Positions 1-7,914 of a DNA stretch of 43,555 nt are shown here, one piece after another. This DNA comes from CAZDXJ01 sp050303615. Its GTDB lineage: Bacteria; Pseudomonadota; Gammaproteobacteria; Methylococcales; Methylomonadaceae. The notes below the pieces were generated by a model, which was given only the letters and a program-made list of their open reading frames with translations, had not been told where the DNA came from and did not search any database. How positions within the stretch are numbered: position 1 is the first letter of the stretch; each line of letters begins with the position of its first letter. The stretch spans positions 1-43,555 of the forward strand of contig JBNLCC010000046.1 of NCBI GenBank assembly GCA_050303615.1, read 5' to 3'. The translations under genes and the position numbers were made by a program.

Positions 1-1094
1 TGTTTTCAATGTAGCTCAGCGCAAAACTGTGCCGGTTGCCGCTCAGCACATCGCCGAGGTTGTAAATATCGGCCCGGTTGGCAAGCATGTCGGGAATCTT
101 AAACACTTCGCCCGACTCGGTGTAAGGATTGCCGGCCATGACCACGCAGAACTTCTTACCGCGCAGATCATAAGTGCGGGCGCCGCCCCGCCAGACCCCT
201 TCAATACGTCGCGAACCGTCACACAGCGAAATGAATTTTTGCAGGAATTCGGCATGGGTATGTTGAATGTCGTCCAGATACAGCATCACGTTATTACCCA
301 TTTCCAACGCCAGATTGAGTTTTTCCAGTTCCTGAACAGCGGTGGCGTTGGAGGCTTGCGCCGGATCCAGCGAACAGACCCCCCTGTCCCAGGGCCGGAC
401 AGTTGATTTTCATAAACACCAGACCCTGCCGGTGGGCGATATATTCCATCAACGTGGTTTTACCGTAGCCGGGCGGCGATATCAACAGCAGCAGCCCCAT
501 CAGATCGGTGCGCTTGCTGCTGCCGGCGCTGCCCATTTGTTTAGCCAGATTGTCCCCGATTATCGGCAGATACACGTCGTTGATCAGCCGGTTGCGAACA
601 AAGGAGCTGAGCGGTTCAGTCCGGTATTGCTGCGGGCGCATTAGCTCGCGCTGTTGTTCGGTCAGTTGCTGACGGCGCTGCTGATAACGGACGAACGCCG
701 GCTTGACGACGTTGCGGTGATGCTGCAAACGGGCGTCGAATTCATCGATGCTGAGTGGTAACTGCCCCTTCCGGATACGCGGGTGCTCTCCGGTCAGGCC
801 CGTGACCAGGATGTCGGTATTGATGTCGCTGATTTGCCGTTCGATCAGCGAACCGGCCAGCAGCGCCTCGCGCTTTTCCGGCAATATCTCCCGTTCCTTC
901 CACAAATGGGTGACGCATAGAATCTGACAGTCGTCAATCGTGATATAGATGGGAAATTCCTCGCGGTCCCGCACCAGCACCTGCAGCACCGCCACGTCGC
1001 CGTTTATAATCTCCGCCTGCAGCGGTATGCCGGTTGTGGTGCATGATTGATGCAACGCATTAAACAACAAATTGACAGTCATCTCATTATTCAT
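1..1094 (-). pseudogene. DUF2170 N-terminus fused to AAA region of long 'DNA repair ATPase', frameshifted, runs off the window
   Basis: Residues 1 to about 77 match the start of DUF2170 (YjfI-like) proteins, including the segment DREEFPIYITIDDCQIL. From about residue 78 the sequence instead resembles the AAA portion of the very long bacterial 'DNA repair ATPase' family, with Walker A PPGYGKTT and a following MKINCPALG segment. Those proteins are normally separate genes, and the ATPase is usually well over 1500 residues, so the join looks like an internal deletion. The frame breaks at a run of six C on the plus strand (379-384). Removing one base restores an open frame to position 1, with Walker B-like MLYLDDIQ and a sensor-like VVMAGNPYTESG. 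The start has no obvious strong ribosome site. The gene is either a real double-broken remnant, or a fused gene carrying a homopolymer sequencing error. Family assignment is from memory of motifs. Confidence 0.7.
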
Positions 1095-1134
1095 CGTTTA
1101 CTCCTTTTAACAAGCGTTACAAAAACAATAAAGC

Positions 1135-1170
1135 ATACCCCATATTATGTCAAGACATAATATGGGGTAT
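1135..1170. repeat. Perfect 17-bp inverted repeat, 2-nt spacer, upstream of the DUF2170-ATPase gene
   Basis: Arms 1135-1151 (ATACCCCATATTATGTC) and 1154-1170 are exact reverse complements separated by AA. The repeat lies 41-76 bases upstream of the minus-strand start at 1094. The arms lack a following T-run, so a plain intrinsic terminator is unlikely. An operator, a transcript hairpin or a short mobile palindrome are the remaining options. Confidence 0.8.
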
Positions 1171-1286
1171 TTGGATCTCGTTCAGTAGCTTTGCTAACAG
1201 TGGAAGTAGAAGTATCGGCGCGCTGTCTTTCTAATATGCAACCGCCAAATGTTCGCACCTATTCCACTACCGAACGCGACGCTTCA

Positions 1287-1829
1287 TCAACCTTCATACT
1301 TATATTCGATCCGGCGCACCAACTGGCTATATTGGCTCTTGTTGATTTCTCCCCGGCGATAGCGCTCCTTTAGCGCCCGCAGTTCCATATCCCTTTTGGT
1401 TTTCAGCTGATGCACCCGCTGCTTGTAGTCCGCTTTTGAAATCCTGCCGGCCTTATACCACTGCTTTAACCGGGCGATAGTCACCGGACTGGATTGTGTC
1501 GCCGGTTTGGCGGCAGTGTTCGGAGGTGACGCGTTTTTTGATGCAGCCTGCTCCGGATTTTCGGTGGCAGGCGTTAATTTCACCAACAGGTTCGGTGCGT
1601 CTTTTGGTGACAACGTCGCTTTGTAGGAAACAAAACCCGGTTTGCGTATTTCGATTTGCATCTCTTCAATCACGGTAACCTGCATCGGCGTTTCACCAAT
1701 TTCAACATCATCCATCAGAATGACCGCATCACTGGGTTTACTGGCTATCAGAATATCGGCGGGTGAAGAACTATCGCATCCGCTCAACGCCAGGGTCAAC
1801 GGTAATAGGAGAATCAAAAAAACAGCCAT
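1287..1829 (-). CDS. PEGA-domain lipoprotein with C-terminal SHOCT-like repeats
   Basis: The 180-residue product opens with a short hydrophobic stretch ending in the lipobox ALSGC (Cys18), so it should be a lipid-anchored envelope protein. Residues about 25-90 (ILIASKPSDAVILMDDVEIG) have the pattern of a PEGA domain, a small beta fold usually found on surface or periplasmic proteins. After a Pro/Ala/Ser-rich linker, the last 60 residues contain two related charged helical units (LKQWYKAGRISKADYKQRV and LKERYRRGEINKSQYSQLV) that resemble SHOCT-type short helical motifs. A GAGGA ribosome site sits a few bases before the ATG. The gene stands alone, downstream of no obvious partner. Biochemical role is unknown. 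Confidence 0.75.
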   Translation of the reverse strand: MAVFLILLLPLTLALSGCDSSSPADILIASKPSDAVILMDDVEIGETPMQVTVIEEMQIEIRKPGFVSYKATLSPKDAPNLLVKLTPATENPEQAASKNASPPNTAAKPATQSSPVTIARLKQWYKAGRISKADYKQRVHQLKTKRDMELRALKERYRRGEINKSQYSQLVRRIEYKYEG

Positions 1830-2120
1830 AGCGGATTCCTCGCCTGAAATGGTATTGAGAGCTACAACGTATTGTCAGATCGTTCTTTCCCTGTCGTTGG
1901 CAATAATATAGATCCGCCGACCGGCAAAAGCGGGTTGCTTGACTTTGTTATAGGCCAATCACAACTATAGCAACATTGCCGAATTATTTGAAATATAGGG
2001 CAGCCCGAGTACCGCTGATGGCGTACTCCATGTTAAGCTATCCGCCAGGCATTGCATTGGTAAAATTTCTGCGATAGTTCCCTGTTTTTCTGATGAATGA
2101 CAAATTAAACCGATCCGCAC

Positions 2121-3080
2121 ATGAAAAAAATACTGGTAACCGGAGCGACCGGACAGATCGGCTCTGAATTGGTACCGGTCCTGCGCCGGCTTTACGGTGA
2201 GGACAACGTCGTCGCAGCCGGCCATAAAAAACTGCCTGGCAACGAATTACTCAATACCGGTCCGTTTTGCTTTCTGGATGTGCGCGATAAGCAGCAGCTT
2301 CAAGGAATAGTCACCGGGAAACGCATCACTCACATAATTCATCTGGCGTCGCTGCTGTCCGCCGTCGCCGAGGACAATCCGCAACTGGCCTGGGATATTA
2401 ATATGAATGGCTTGCTTAATGTGCTGGAAGTCGCCCGCGAATGCCGATGCGGATTGTTTTTTCCCAGTTCAATCGGTGCGTTTGGCCCCGGCACGCCGCC
2501 GGTCGATACCCCGCAAGTCACTATTCAGCGGCCCAATACCATGTACGGCATAACCAAACTTTCCGGTGAACTGCTGTGCGATTATTACCATCAGAGATAC
2601 GGCATCGACACCCGCGGTTTAAGGTTTCCCGGGCTGATTTCCTACAAAACCCCGCCCGGCGGCGGCACCACCGATTATGCGGTGGATATTTTTTATGCCG
2701 CGATTAAAGAGCGGCATTATCGCTGTTTTTTAAAACCAGACTCCCGGCTGGATATGATGTACATGCCGGATGCGCTCAGGGCGATTGTCGAACTGCTGCA
2801 AGCGGATGGCGGTAAATTGATTCATCGCAATGCCTACAATGTGACCGCCGTCAGTTTTTCGCCGCAGCAAATTGCCGATGCCATCCGCGAACATATTCCC
2901 GGCTTCAGTATCAGCTATCAGGTCGATCCGGTCAGACAGGCCATAGCCGATTCCTGGCCGCGCCATATGGACGACCGCGCTGCACAAATTGAATGGGGTT
3001 GGCACGCAAAATATAGTTTAAGCGATATCGTTAAGGATATGTTGCAGCATTTGTCGGACGGCAACGAAATACCGGACTGA
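2121..3080 (+). CDS. tdh: L-threonine 3-dehydrogenase, epimerase-like (SDR) type
   Basis: This 319-residue protein is an extended short-chain dehydrogenase. It has the NAD-binding motif GATGQIGSEL at the N-terminus, a serine in PSSIGAFGP, and the catalytic Tyr/Lys pair in YGITK near residues 142-146. The segment LRFPGLISYKTPPGGGT is characteristic of the nucleotide-sugar-epimerase-like threonine dehydrogenases, which oxidise L-threonine with NAD+ to 2-amino-3-ketobutyrate. The gene immediately downstream is a 2-amino-3-ketobutyrate CoA ligase-type enzyme, which strongly supports the assignment over a sugar epimerase. It is likely cytoplasmic and forms an operon with the next two genes. Confidence 0.88.
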   Translation: MKKILVTGATGQIGSELVPVLRRLYGEDNVVAAGHKKLPGNELLNTGPFCFLDVRDKQQLQGIVTGKRITHIIHLASLLSAVAEDNPQLAWDINMNGLLNVLEVARECRCGLFFPSSIGAFGPGTPPVDTPQVTIQRPNTMYGITKLSGELLCDYYHQRYGIDTRGLRFPGLISYKTPPGGGTTDYAVDIFYAAIKERHYRCFLKPDSRLDMMYMPDALRAIVELLQADGGKLIHRNAYNVTAVSFSPQQIADAIREHIPGFSISYQVDPVRQAIADSWPRHMDDRAAQIEWGWHAKYSLSDIVKDMLQHLSDGNEIPD

Positions 3081-3169
3081 CGCGATACTCAACGCAAGAT
3101 GACAGCGCGTTGCAGCGCCGGTATTTGCTTATCTCGACGGACAGTTAACGCTACTCAAAGAGGCCCACT

Positions 3170-4393
3170 ATGTCATTGTCACAAGTTGAAGATCTGTTAA
3201 CCGATAAACTCGCTGAATTGAAAGCCGAAGGCAGCCTGAAAGGACAGGAACATGTGGTGACTGCGGTCAAGCCGCCCGCCCACGGCTACGGCCCCCGCTA
3301 TGTTCTACGCGACTATGGGGACCGGGCGTTTTTAAGGATGAATTCCAATTCCTACCTCGGGCTTGACGTCAATCCGCGGGTCATCAGTGCCGATGCCGAG
3401 GCTGCAGAAAAGTTCGGTACCGGACCGGGTGCCGTGCGGTTCATCAGCGGCACCTTTCAAGTACATACCGATCTGGAACAGAAACTCGCCGCATTCCATC
3501 AGCGGGAATCCGCACTGCTGGTCAGCGCTGCCTATGCCGCCGTCATGGGCGTACTGCCGCAATTGATTACCGAGCAGACCTTAGTGATCAGCGATGCTCT
3601 GAATCATAACTGCATTATCAATGCGATACGCTTATCCCGGCCTGCCGGTAAAGCGATTTACCCGCATCTTGACATGCGGCAATTGGAAGACATTCTGCAA
3701 TCCTACCAGGGCAGGGTAAGACGCGTTTGCGTGGTTACCGACGGCATATTCAGCATGCGCGGTGATCATGCTCCTTTAGACAAAATCAATAAAATTTGCC
3801 GGCGTTATCAAACCGCCTATCCGGAAGGCATTATTCTGATCGTCGATGATTCGCACGGCGTCGGCGCCTTTGGCGCCAATGGCCGCGGCACCGAAGAATA
3901 TACCGGGGGCAGGGCAGATATTTTAATCGCGACACTGGGTAAGGCGATCGGCGTCAACGGCGGCTACGTGGCTTCCAGCTCAACAGTTATCGATTATCTG
4001 CGGGAAACATCGCCGTTTTATGTTTATTCCAACCCGATCACCCCGGCCGAAGCGGCGGCGGCAATCAAAGCGGTAACTATTATCGACAGCCCGACCGGCT
4101 CGCATCTGCTCGGCAAGTTGCGCCGCTTGACCCTTAAACTGGCCGAAGGCCTGGTAGCCCAAGGCTATGAAACATTGCCCGGCGAACACCCCATTGTGCC
4201 GATTTTGATTAGGGATACCGCTAAAACATCAGCCTTGGTACAACATTTTTTTTCCCGAAACATCCTCGTTACCGGTCTTAATTTTCCGGTGGTCCCGAAA
4301 GGCGACCAGGAAATCAGGCTGCAGGTTTCTGCCGGCCACACCGAATTGGATATCGATTATGTATTACAGGTGCTGGCTGATTTTGAACGATGA
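3170..4393 (+). CDS. kbl: 2-amino-3-ketobutyrate CoA ligase (glycine C-acetyltransferase) family
   Basis: This is a 407-residue PLP-dependent alpha-oxoamine synthase. Visible family features are NSNSYLGL near the N-terminus, SGTFQVHTDLE, the aspartate/histidine motif VDDSHGVGAFG, and the PLP-binding lysine in ATLGKAIGVNGG around residue 256. Its partner threonine dehydrogenase is 90 bases upstream, so the most economical role is cleavage of 2-amino-3-ketobutyrate with CoA to glycine plus acetyl-CoA. A general 8-amino-7-oxononanoate synthase-like role cannot be excluded from sequence alone, because the family is broad. AAAGAGG precedes the ATG. The stop overlaps the next start (ATGA at 4390-4393), which indicates translational coupling. 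Confidence 0.82.
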   Translation: MSLSQVEDLLTDKLAELKAEGSLKGQEHVVTAVKPPAHGYGPRYVLRDYGDRAFLRMNSNSYLGLDVNPRVISADAEAAEKFGTGPGAVRFISGTFQVHTDLEQKLAAFHQRESALLVSAAYAAVMGVLPQLITEQTLVISDALNHNCIINAIRLSRPAGKAIYPHLDMRQLEDILQSYQGRVRRVCVVTDGIFSMRGDHAPLDKINKICRRYQTAYPEGIILIVDDSHGVGAFGANGRGTEEYTGGRADILIATLGKAIGVNGGYVASSSTVIDYLRETSPFYVYSNPITPAEAAAAIKAVTIIDSPTGSHLLGKLRRLTLKLAEGLVAQGYETLPGEHPIVPILIRDTAKTSALVQHFFSRNILVTGLNFPVVPKGDQEIRLQVSAGHTELDIDYVLQVLADFER

Positions 4394-5052
4394 CCGACAA
4401 CGTACCGCCGGCTGTAATCGGTCAAAAGGCTCCATTGCTCTCGGTTACACAATGGGTTCAAGGTGAAGCAACCAATTTCGATCAATTATATGGCAGGGTT
4501 GTTCTGGTTGAAGTCTTTCAAGTTAACTGTCCGGGTTGCTTTTTATACAGCCTGCCGCAGGCGGTTGATTTATACCGGCGCTATGCCGCAGAGGGGCTGG
4601 CGGTGCTAGGCGTTGCCACGGCATTCGAGGACTATGACAAGAATACATTGGACAATTTAAAGCTGTTGCTCAACACCGGCCGGGTGATCGGCGAAACACA
4701 CCGCTTGCTCAGCCAATATAAACGGTTAACCGATGGCAAATTAACCTATCATATCCCTTTTCCGGTGGCGATGGACCGGTTGGTCGACCATGTACAGGAA
4801 GTTACACAACAAGCTGTCGATCAATTTATCGCCGCGCATTTCCCCCAATTCGATCGGCAAAATGCCGGCATCCGGCAGCGCATTCAAGTTTATCTGCAAT
4901 CGCGCCGCTATGCCGCGGAGACTTTTGACCGATTTCATCTACAGGGCACGCCTTCGCACATTGTCATCGATAAAAAAGGCTGTTTACGTGCCTGCGAATT
5001 CGGCGCATTTCCCGGATTGGAAAACCTGCTGCAGACATTATTACAACGATAA
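4390..5052 (+). CDS. Thioredoxin-fold (TlpA/AhpC-TSA-like) protein
   Basis: This 220-residue protein starts with the usual AhpC/TSA-type opening (GQKAPLLSVTQW) and carries a redox motif Cys-Pro-Gly-Cys at residues 47-50 within VEVFQVNCPGC, in the position of the thioredoxin active site. The C-terminal GTPSHIVIDKKG corresponds to the cis-Pro and beta-hairpin part of TlpA-like proteins. No signal peptide or membrane anchor is visible, so it is probably cytoplasmic, unlike most TlpA proteins. An insert of about 90 residues lies between the two halves. It overlaps kbl by four bases and so belongs to the threonine-degradation operon. Its substrate is unknown. Confidence 0.72.
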   Translation: MTDNVPPAVIGQKAPLLSVTQWVQGEATNFDQLYGRVVLVEVFQVNCPGCFLYSLPQAVDLYRRYAAEGLAVLGVATAFEDYDKNTLDNLKLLLNTGRVIGETHRLLSQYKRLTDGKLTYHIPFPVAMDRLVDHVQEVTQQAVDQFIAAHFPQFDRQNAGIRQRIQVYLQSRRYAAETFDRFHLQGTPSHIVIDKKGCLRACEFGAFPGLENLLQTLLQR

Positions 5053-5063
5053 ACGACGCTCCC

Positions 5064-6587
5064 TCAGGGCGTTCGACCGATATTAAACATATTGATCTGA
5101 TTGCCCAACCGGGTTTGTACCGCATTGCTTGCCAGCCCTTTCGAAAACAGCAGTATATCCAGCGAACCGCCGTAGTAAAAGTTGCCCAGCCGGGTATAGC
5201 CCCGTTTTATGATTTTACCGGGAACGATATCGTCATCCAGCACCACCGAACCGATCGTATCCAGACCGACCGGAATCGAAGCGACATAGCCGGTCAACGG
5301 TGTACCGTCAACATTCTTATAGCTGACCTCAATAACGATAACGCCGCGCTGAAACTGCTGAAATTGACTGAAATCAGTACCGGGCCGACCGACATTGCCG
5401 TCCTGCGGCACCCAGTTGGGAAAATCCTCATATCCGTAAGTACCGCTGCGCACAATCTCGGCATGGACGACCTTGCCGTTCACCGGTGCATGGAAATGGT
5501 GGTAGGTATTGGGCATCAGCACGCAGGAAAGGCCGGTGCCGCCGATAAATTTTTCAATCAAATGTTGCGGTGTATCGCCGAAAAGATCGATTAAACTGAT
5601 CGGAATGTTTTTTACATCCAGCACCATATCGCGCTGCAGCGGGTTTTCCACATATTTCCGGACCACGGAATCCTGCTTTCGAAGCACCTGCATGAGGGGG
5701 TTCATGATGCAATCGGTTGGTGCAACGACAATATAATCACGCTCCGGATATTCACTGATCGGCATCGTTGCCGGACGGCTGGGAATGGTCCGGTTTTTTT
5801 TATCGACCCTGATCTGGCGGGTAAAAAAATCGTTCCATGACCGGTAATGATAATCGGTACCGTCGGGTGGAATATAATCCTCGATTTCGATGCGCGGATC
5901 GTTTACCCATTGCGCCACATTGGCCGCCGAGGCTTTGCTATCCATAAACATACCGCGCTGGGTACTGAAATCGCGGGTAAATTTTAAGCCGGTCAATAGC
6001 TGCCTTCCCTGCTGACCCGGATCGCGTCCCTGGACAAAATCCTGTGCGGCCGGATTTCGATAATAAAACCAGGAAAAATGTTGAATATATTGTAAACCGC
6101 TATCCTGATTGCCGCTGATTTCCGGGAGAAAAGTACACCAAGCGCTGAAATCGGTAAGTATTTGCCGGACCAGGCTGCCGGCATTTTTATGTCCCCGCCA
6201 GGGATTAGGTGCCTCATAAGTGACCGGTAAATCTTGAAACCCCTGATTAATCATCTCTAACGCTGTTTGGGTGGCCGGATCATCGGCATATTGCTGCGCC
6301 AAATACGCCAGTGACGGACCGCATGGCGATGCGGCCACCTCAATAACGGTGTCAACGGACAATAAACTAACTTGCTCAGCCGGGTCGCGCAATTCACGCA
6401 GGCTATTGAACAACTTGTGGAACTGTTGCTCGGACACCAGTTCCCGCATTGGCGCGGGAACATGTTGTTGATAATTTCCCGCCTGGCCGCTGTTTTCAAT
6501 TCGGCCATGTTGTGCCGGTATCATCCCGTTACACGCTGCAAATATCGCCGGCAGCAGAAACAAAACGATTTTTTGCGCTGTTTTCAT
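5064..6587 (-). CDS. Phosphatidylserine decarboxylase-family lipoprotein
   Basis: Translation from the ATG at 6587, which is preceded by GGGAGA, gives 507 residues. An earlier TTG at 6599 is less likely. The N-terminus is a lipoprotein signal ending AIFAAC (Cys19). The C-terminal half has hallmarks of the pyruvoyl-dependent decarboxylase family: a histidine-rich segment (MPNTYHHFHAPVNGKV), and near the end NFYYGGSLDILLF, where Gly474-Ser475 would be the self-cleavage site giving the pyruvoyl group on a short C-terminal chain. This matches the longer PSD-like proteins that carry an extra N-terminal domain, not the membrane-biosynthetic Psd of about 280-320 residues. Anchoring outside the cytoplasm is unusual for the family. 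Substrate (phospholipid or amino acid) is not determinable here. Confidence 0.75.
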   Translation of the reverse strand: MKTAQKIVLFLLPAIFAACNGMIPAQHGRIENSGQAGNYQQHVPAPMRELVSEQQFHKLFNSLRELRDPAEQVSLLSVDTVIEVAASPCGPSLAYLAQQYADDPATQTALEMINQGFQDLPVTYEAPNPWRGHKNAGSLVRQILTDFSAWCTFLPEISGNQDSGLQYIQHFSWFYYRNPAAQDFVQGRDPGQQGRQLLTGLKFTRDFSTQRGMFMDSKASAANVAQWVNDPRIEIEDYIPPDGTDYHYRSWNDFFTRQIRVDKKNRTIPSRPATMPISEYPERDYIVVAPTDCIMNPLMQVLRKQDSVVRKYVENPLQRDMVLDVKNIPISLIDLFGDTPQHLIEKFIGGTGLSCVLMPNTYHHFHAPVNGKVVHAEIVRSGTYGYEDFPNWVPQDGNVGRPGTDFSQFQQFQRGVIVIEVSYKNVDGTPLTGYVASIPVGLDTIGSVVLDDDIVPGKIIKRGYTRLGNFYYGGSLDILLFSKGLASNAVQTRLGNQINMFNIGRTP

Positions 6588-6623
6588 GGTTTCTCCCAAG
6601 TAATTAGAATATTTTTGGGTACG

Positions 6624-7226
6624 TCACAACAGAGGCGCTAAATATTTCCAGACGATATCGGCAATAATCGGCTGTGCCCGGGCATTGGGATGCAGGCCGT
6701 CCTGTTGCATGTATTCAACGTCCAACGCAACGTCTTCGATCAGGAACGGGATATAGGGAATTTGATATTGTTTCGCCAGTTGCGGAAAAACATTGTAAAA
6801 CATTTCGGTGTATCGTTTGCCGTAATTCGGCGGAATACGCATGCTGAGCAGCAATACTTTAGCGCCGGCCTGTTGAGATCGTTCTATTATTTCGCCCAGG
6901 TTTTGATGCATTGTTTTGGGCGGCAGACCGCGCAAGCCGTCGTTCGCCCCTAGTTCCAAAAGCACGATGGCAGGTTTGTAGGCGGTTAATGTCTTACCGA
7001 TGCGCGCCAGACCGCCGGCAGAAGTTTCGCCGCTGATACTTTCATTGACCATCTTATAGGGCCGGTGCTGCTCAGCCAATTTTAGTTGCAACAAATTGAC
7101 CCAACCCTGGTCTACTTCTAATCCGTAGCTTGCACTGATACTATCTCCCAAGACCACGATTGTTTTTGCCAATACAGGCACAGAACAAAACGACAGCACT
7201 AGTACAAACAGGACTTTTTTTACCAT
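6624..7226 (-). CDS. tesA: Periplasmic SGNH lysophospholipase/thioesterase/arylesterase (TesA-like)
   Basis: This 200-residue GDSL hydrolase has a cleavable signal peptide (about residues 1-20, ending VPVLA). The four SGNH blocks are visible: block I VVLGDSIS with the nucleophile serine, block II glycine in ISGETSAGG, block III ELGANDGLRG, and block V DGLHPNA with the catalytic Asp and His. Length and order match the E. coli TesA family, which hydrolyses acyl-CoAs and lysophospholipids in the periplasm. It is divergent from ybbA, the usual neighbour in gammaproteobacteria. Remarkably, its ATG shares two bases with the ybbA start codon on the other strand. Confidence 0.9.
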   Translation of the reverse strand: MVKKVLFVLVLSFCSVPVLAKTIVVLGDSISASYGLEVDQGWVNLLQLKLAEQHRPYKMVNESISGETSAGGLARIGKTLTAYKPAIVLLELGANDGLRGLPPKTMHQNLGEIIERSQQAGAKVLLLSMRIPPNYGKRYTEMFYNVFPQLAKQYQIPYIPFLIEDVALDVEYMQQDGLHPNARAQPIIADIVWKYLAPLL

Positions 7227-7914
7227 GCAATATCAACCCGATAACGATATAAGCTTTATTATCACCGCAGAAAACCTGGGTAAAACCGTGCAGACCTCCG
7301 AGGGCGCTTTGGATATATTGTCATCTGTGGAAGTAAAAATCAAACCTGCCGAAAGCGTTGCGGTGATGGGCGCTTCCGGCTCCGGCAAATCCACGCTGTT
7401 GAGCCTGTTGGCCGGCCTGGATACGCCGACCAGCGGCACGATCGCCATCAACGGTCATTCGTTGACCGATATGGATGAAGACGGCAGGGCCGCCTTGCGT
7501 AACGAACTGGTCGGCTTTGTTTTCCAGTCATTCCAATTACTGCCCGGTTTGACGGCGCTGGAAAACGTGATGCTGCCTTTGGAATTGCGCGGTGATGATC
7601 ATGCCCGCCAGGCAGCTGTTGCACTGCTTGAGCGGGTCGGATTAAATCACCGTTTAACGCATACCCCAAAACAACTATCCGGCGGGGAACAACAGCGGGT
7701 GGCTTTAGCCAGGGCATTTGTCACCAAGCCGCAAATCCTGTTTGCCGATGAACCGACCGGCAACCTGGACAGTAAAACAGGCGAACATATCATTGATTTG
7801 CTGTTCGAGCTGAACCATGAAAATCGAACCACCTTAATCCTGGTTACCCATGATCCGGCACTGGCTGCGCGTTGCCAAAGCAGTATCAAATTGGAAGCGG
7901 GGAGCATCGCATGA
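7225..7914 (+). CDS. ybbA: ABC transporter ATP-binding protein YbbA
   Basis: This 229-residue ATPase has Walker A GASGSGKST, Q-loop FVFQSFQL, signature LSGGEQQRVA, Walker B ILFADEPTGNLD and H-loop VTHD. The sequence resembles the MacB/LolD-type subfamily and matches the YbbA pattern closely (VGFVFQSF, FADEPTGNLDSKTG). It overlaps ybbP by ATGA at 7911-7914, so the two form one transporter. Together with tesA this is the conserved tesA-ybbA-ybbP locus. The exported substrate is unknown; the family usually moves hydrophobic molecules or acts mechanically in the envelope. Because its start overlaps that of tesA, its ribosome site must lie inside the tesA signal-peptide sequence. Confidence 0.92.
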   Translation: MQYQPDNDISFIITAENLGKTVQTSEGALDILSSVEVKIKPAESVAVMGASGSGKSTLLSLLAGLDTPTSGTIAINGHSLTDMDEDGRAALRNELVGFVFQSFQLLPGLTALENVMLPLELRGDDHARQAAVALLERVGLNHRLTHTPKQLSGGEQQRVALARAFVTKPQILFADEPTGNLDSKTGEHIIDLLFELNHENRTTLILVTHDPALAARCQSSIKLEAGSIA

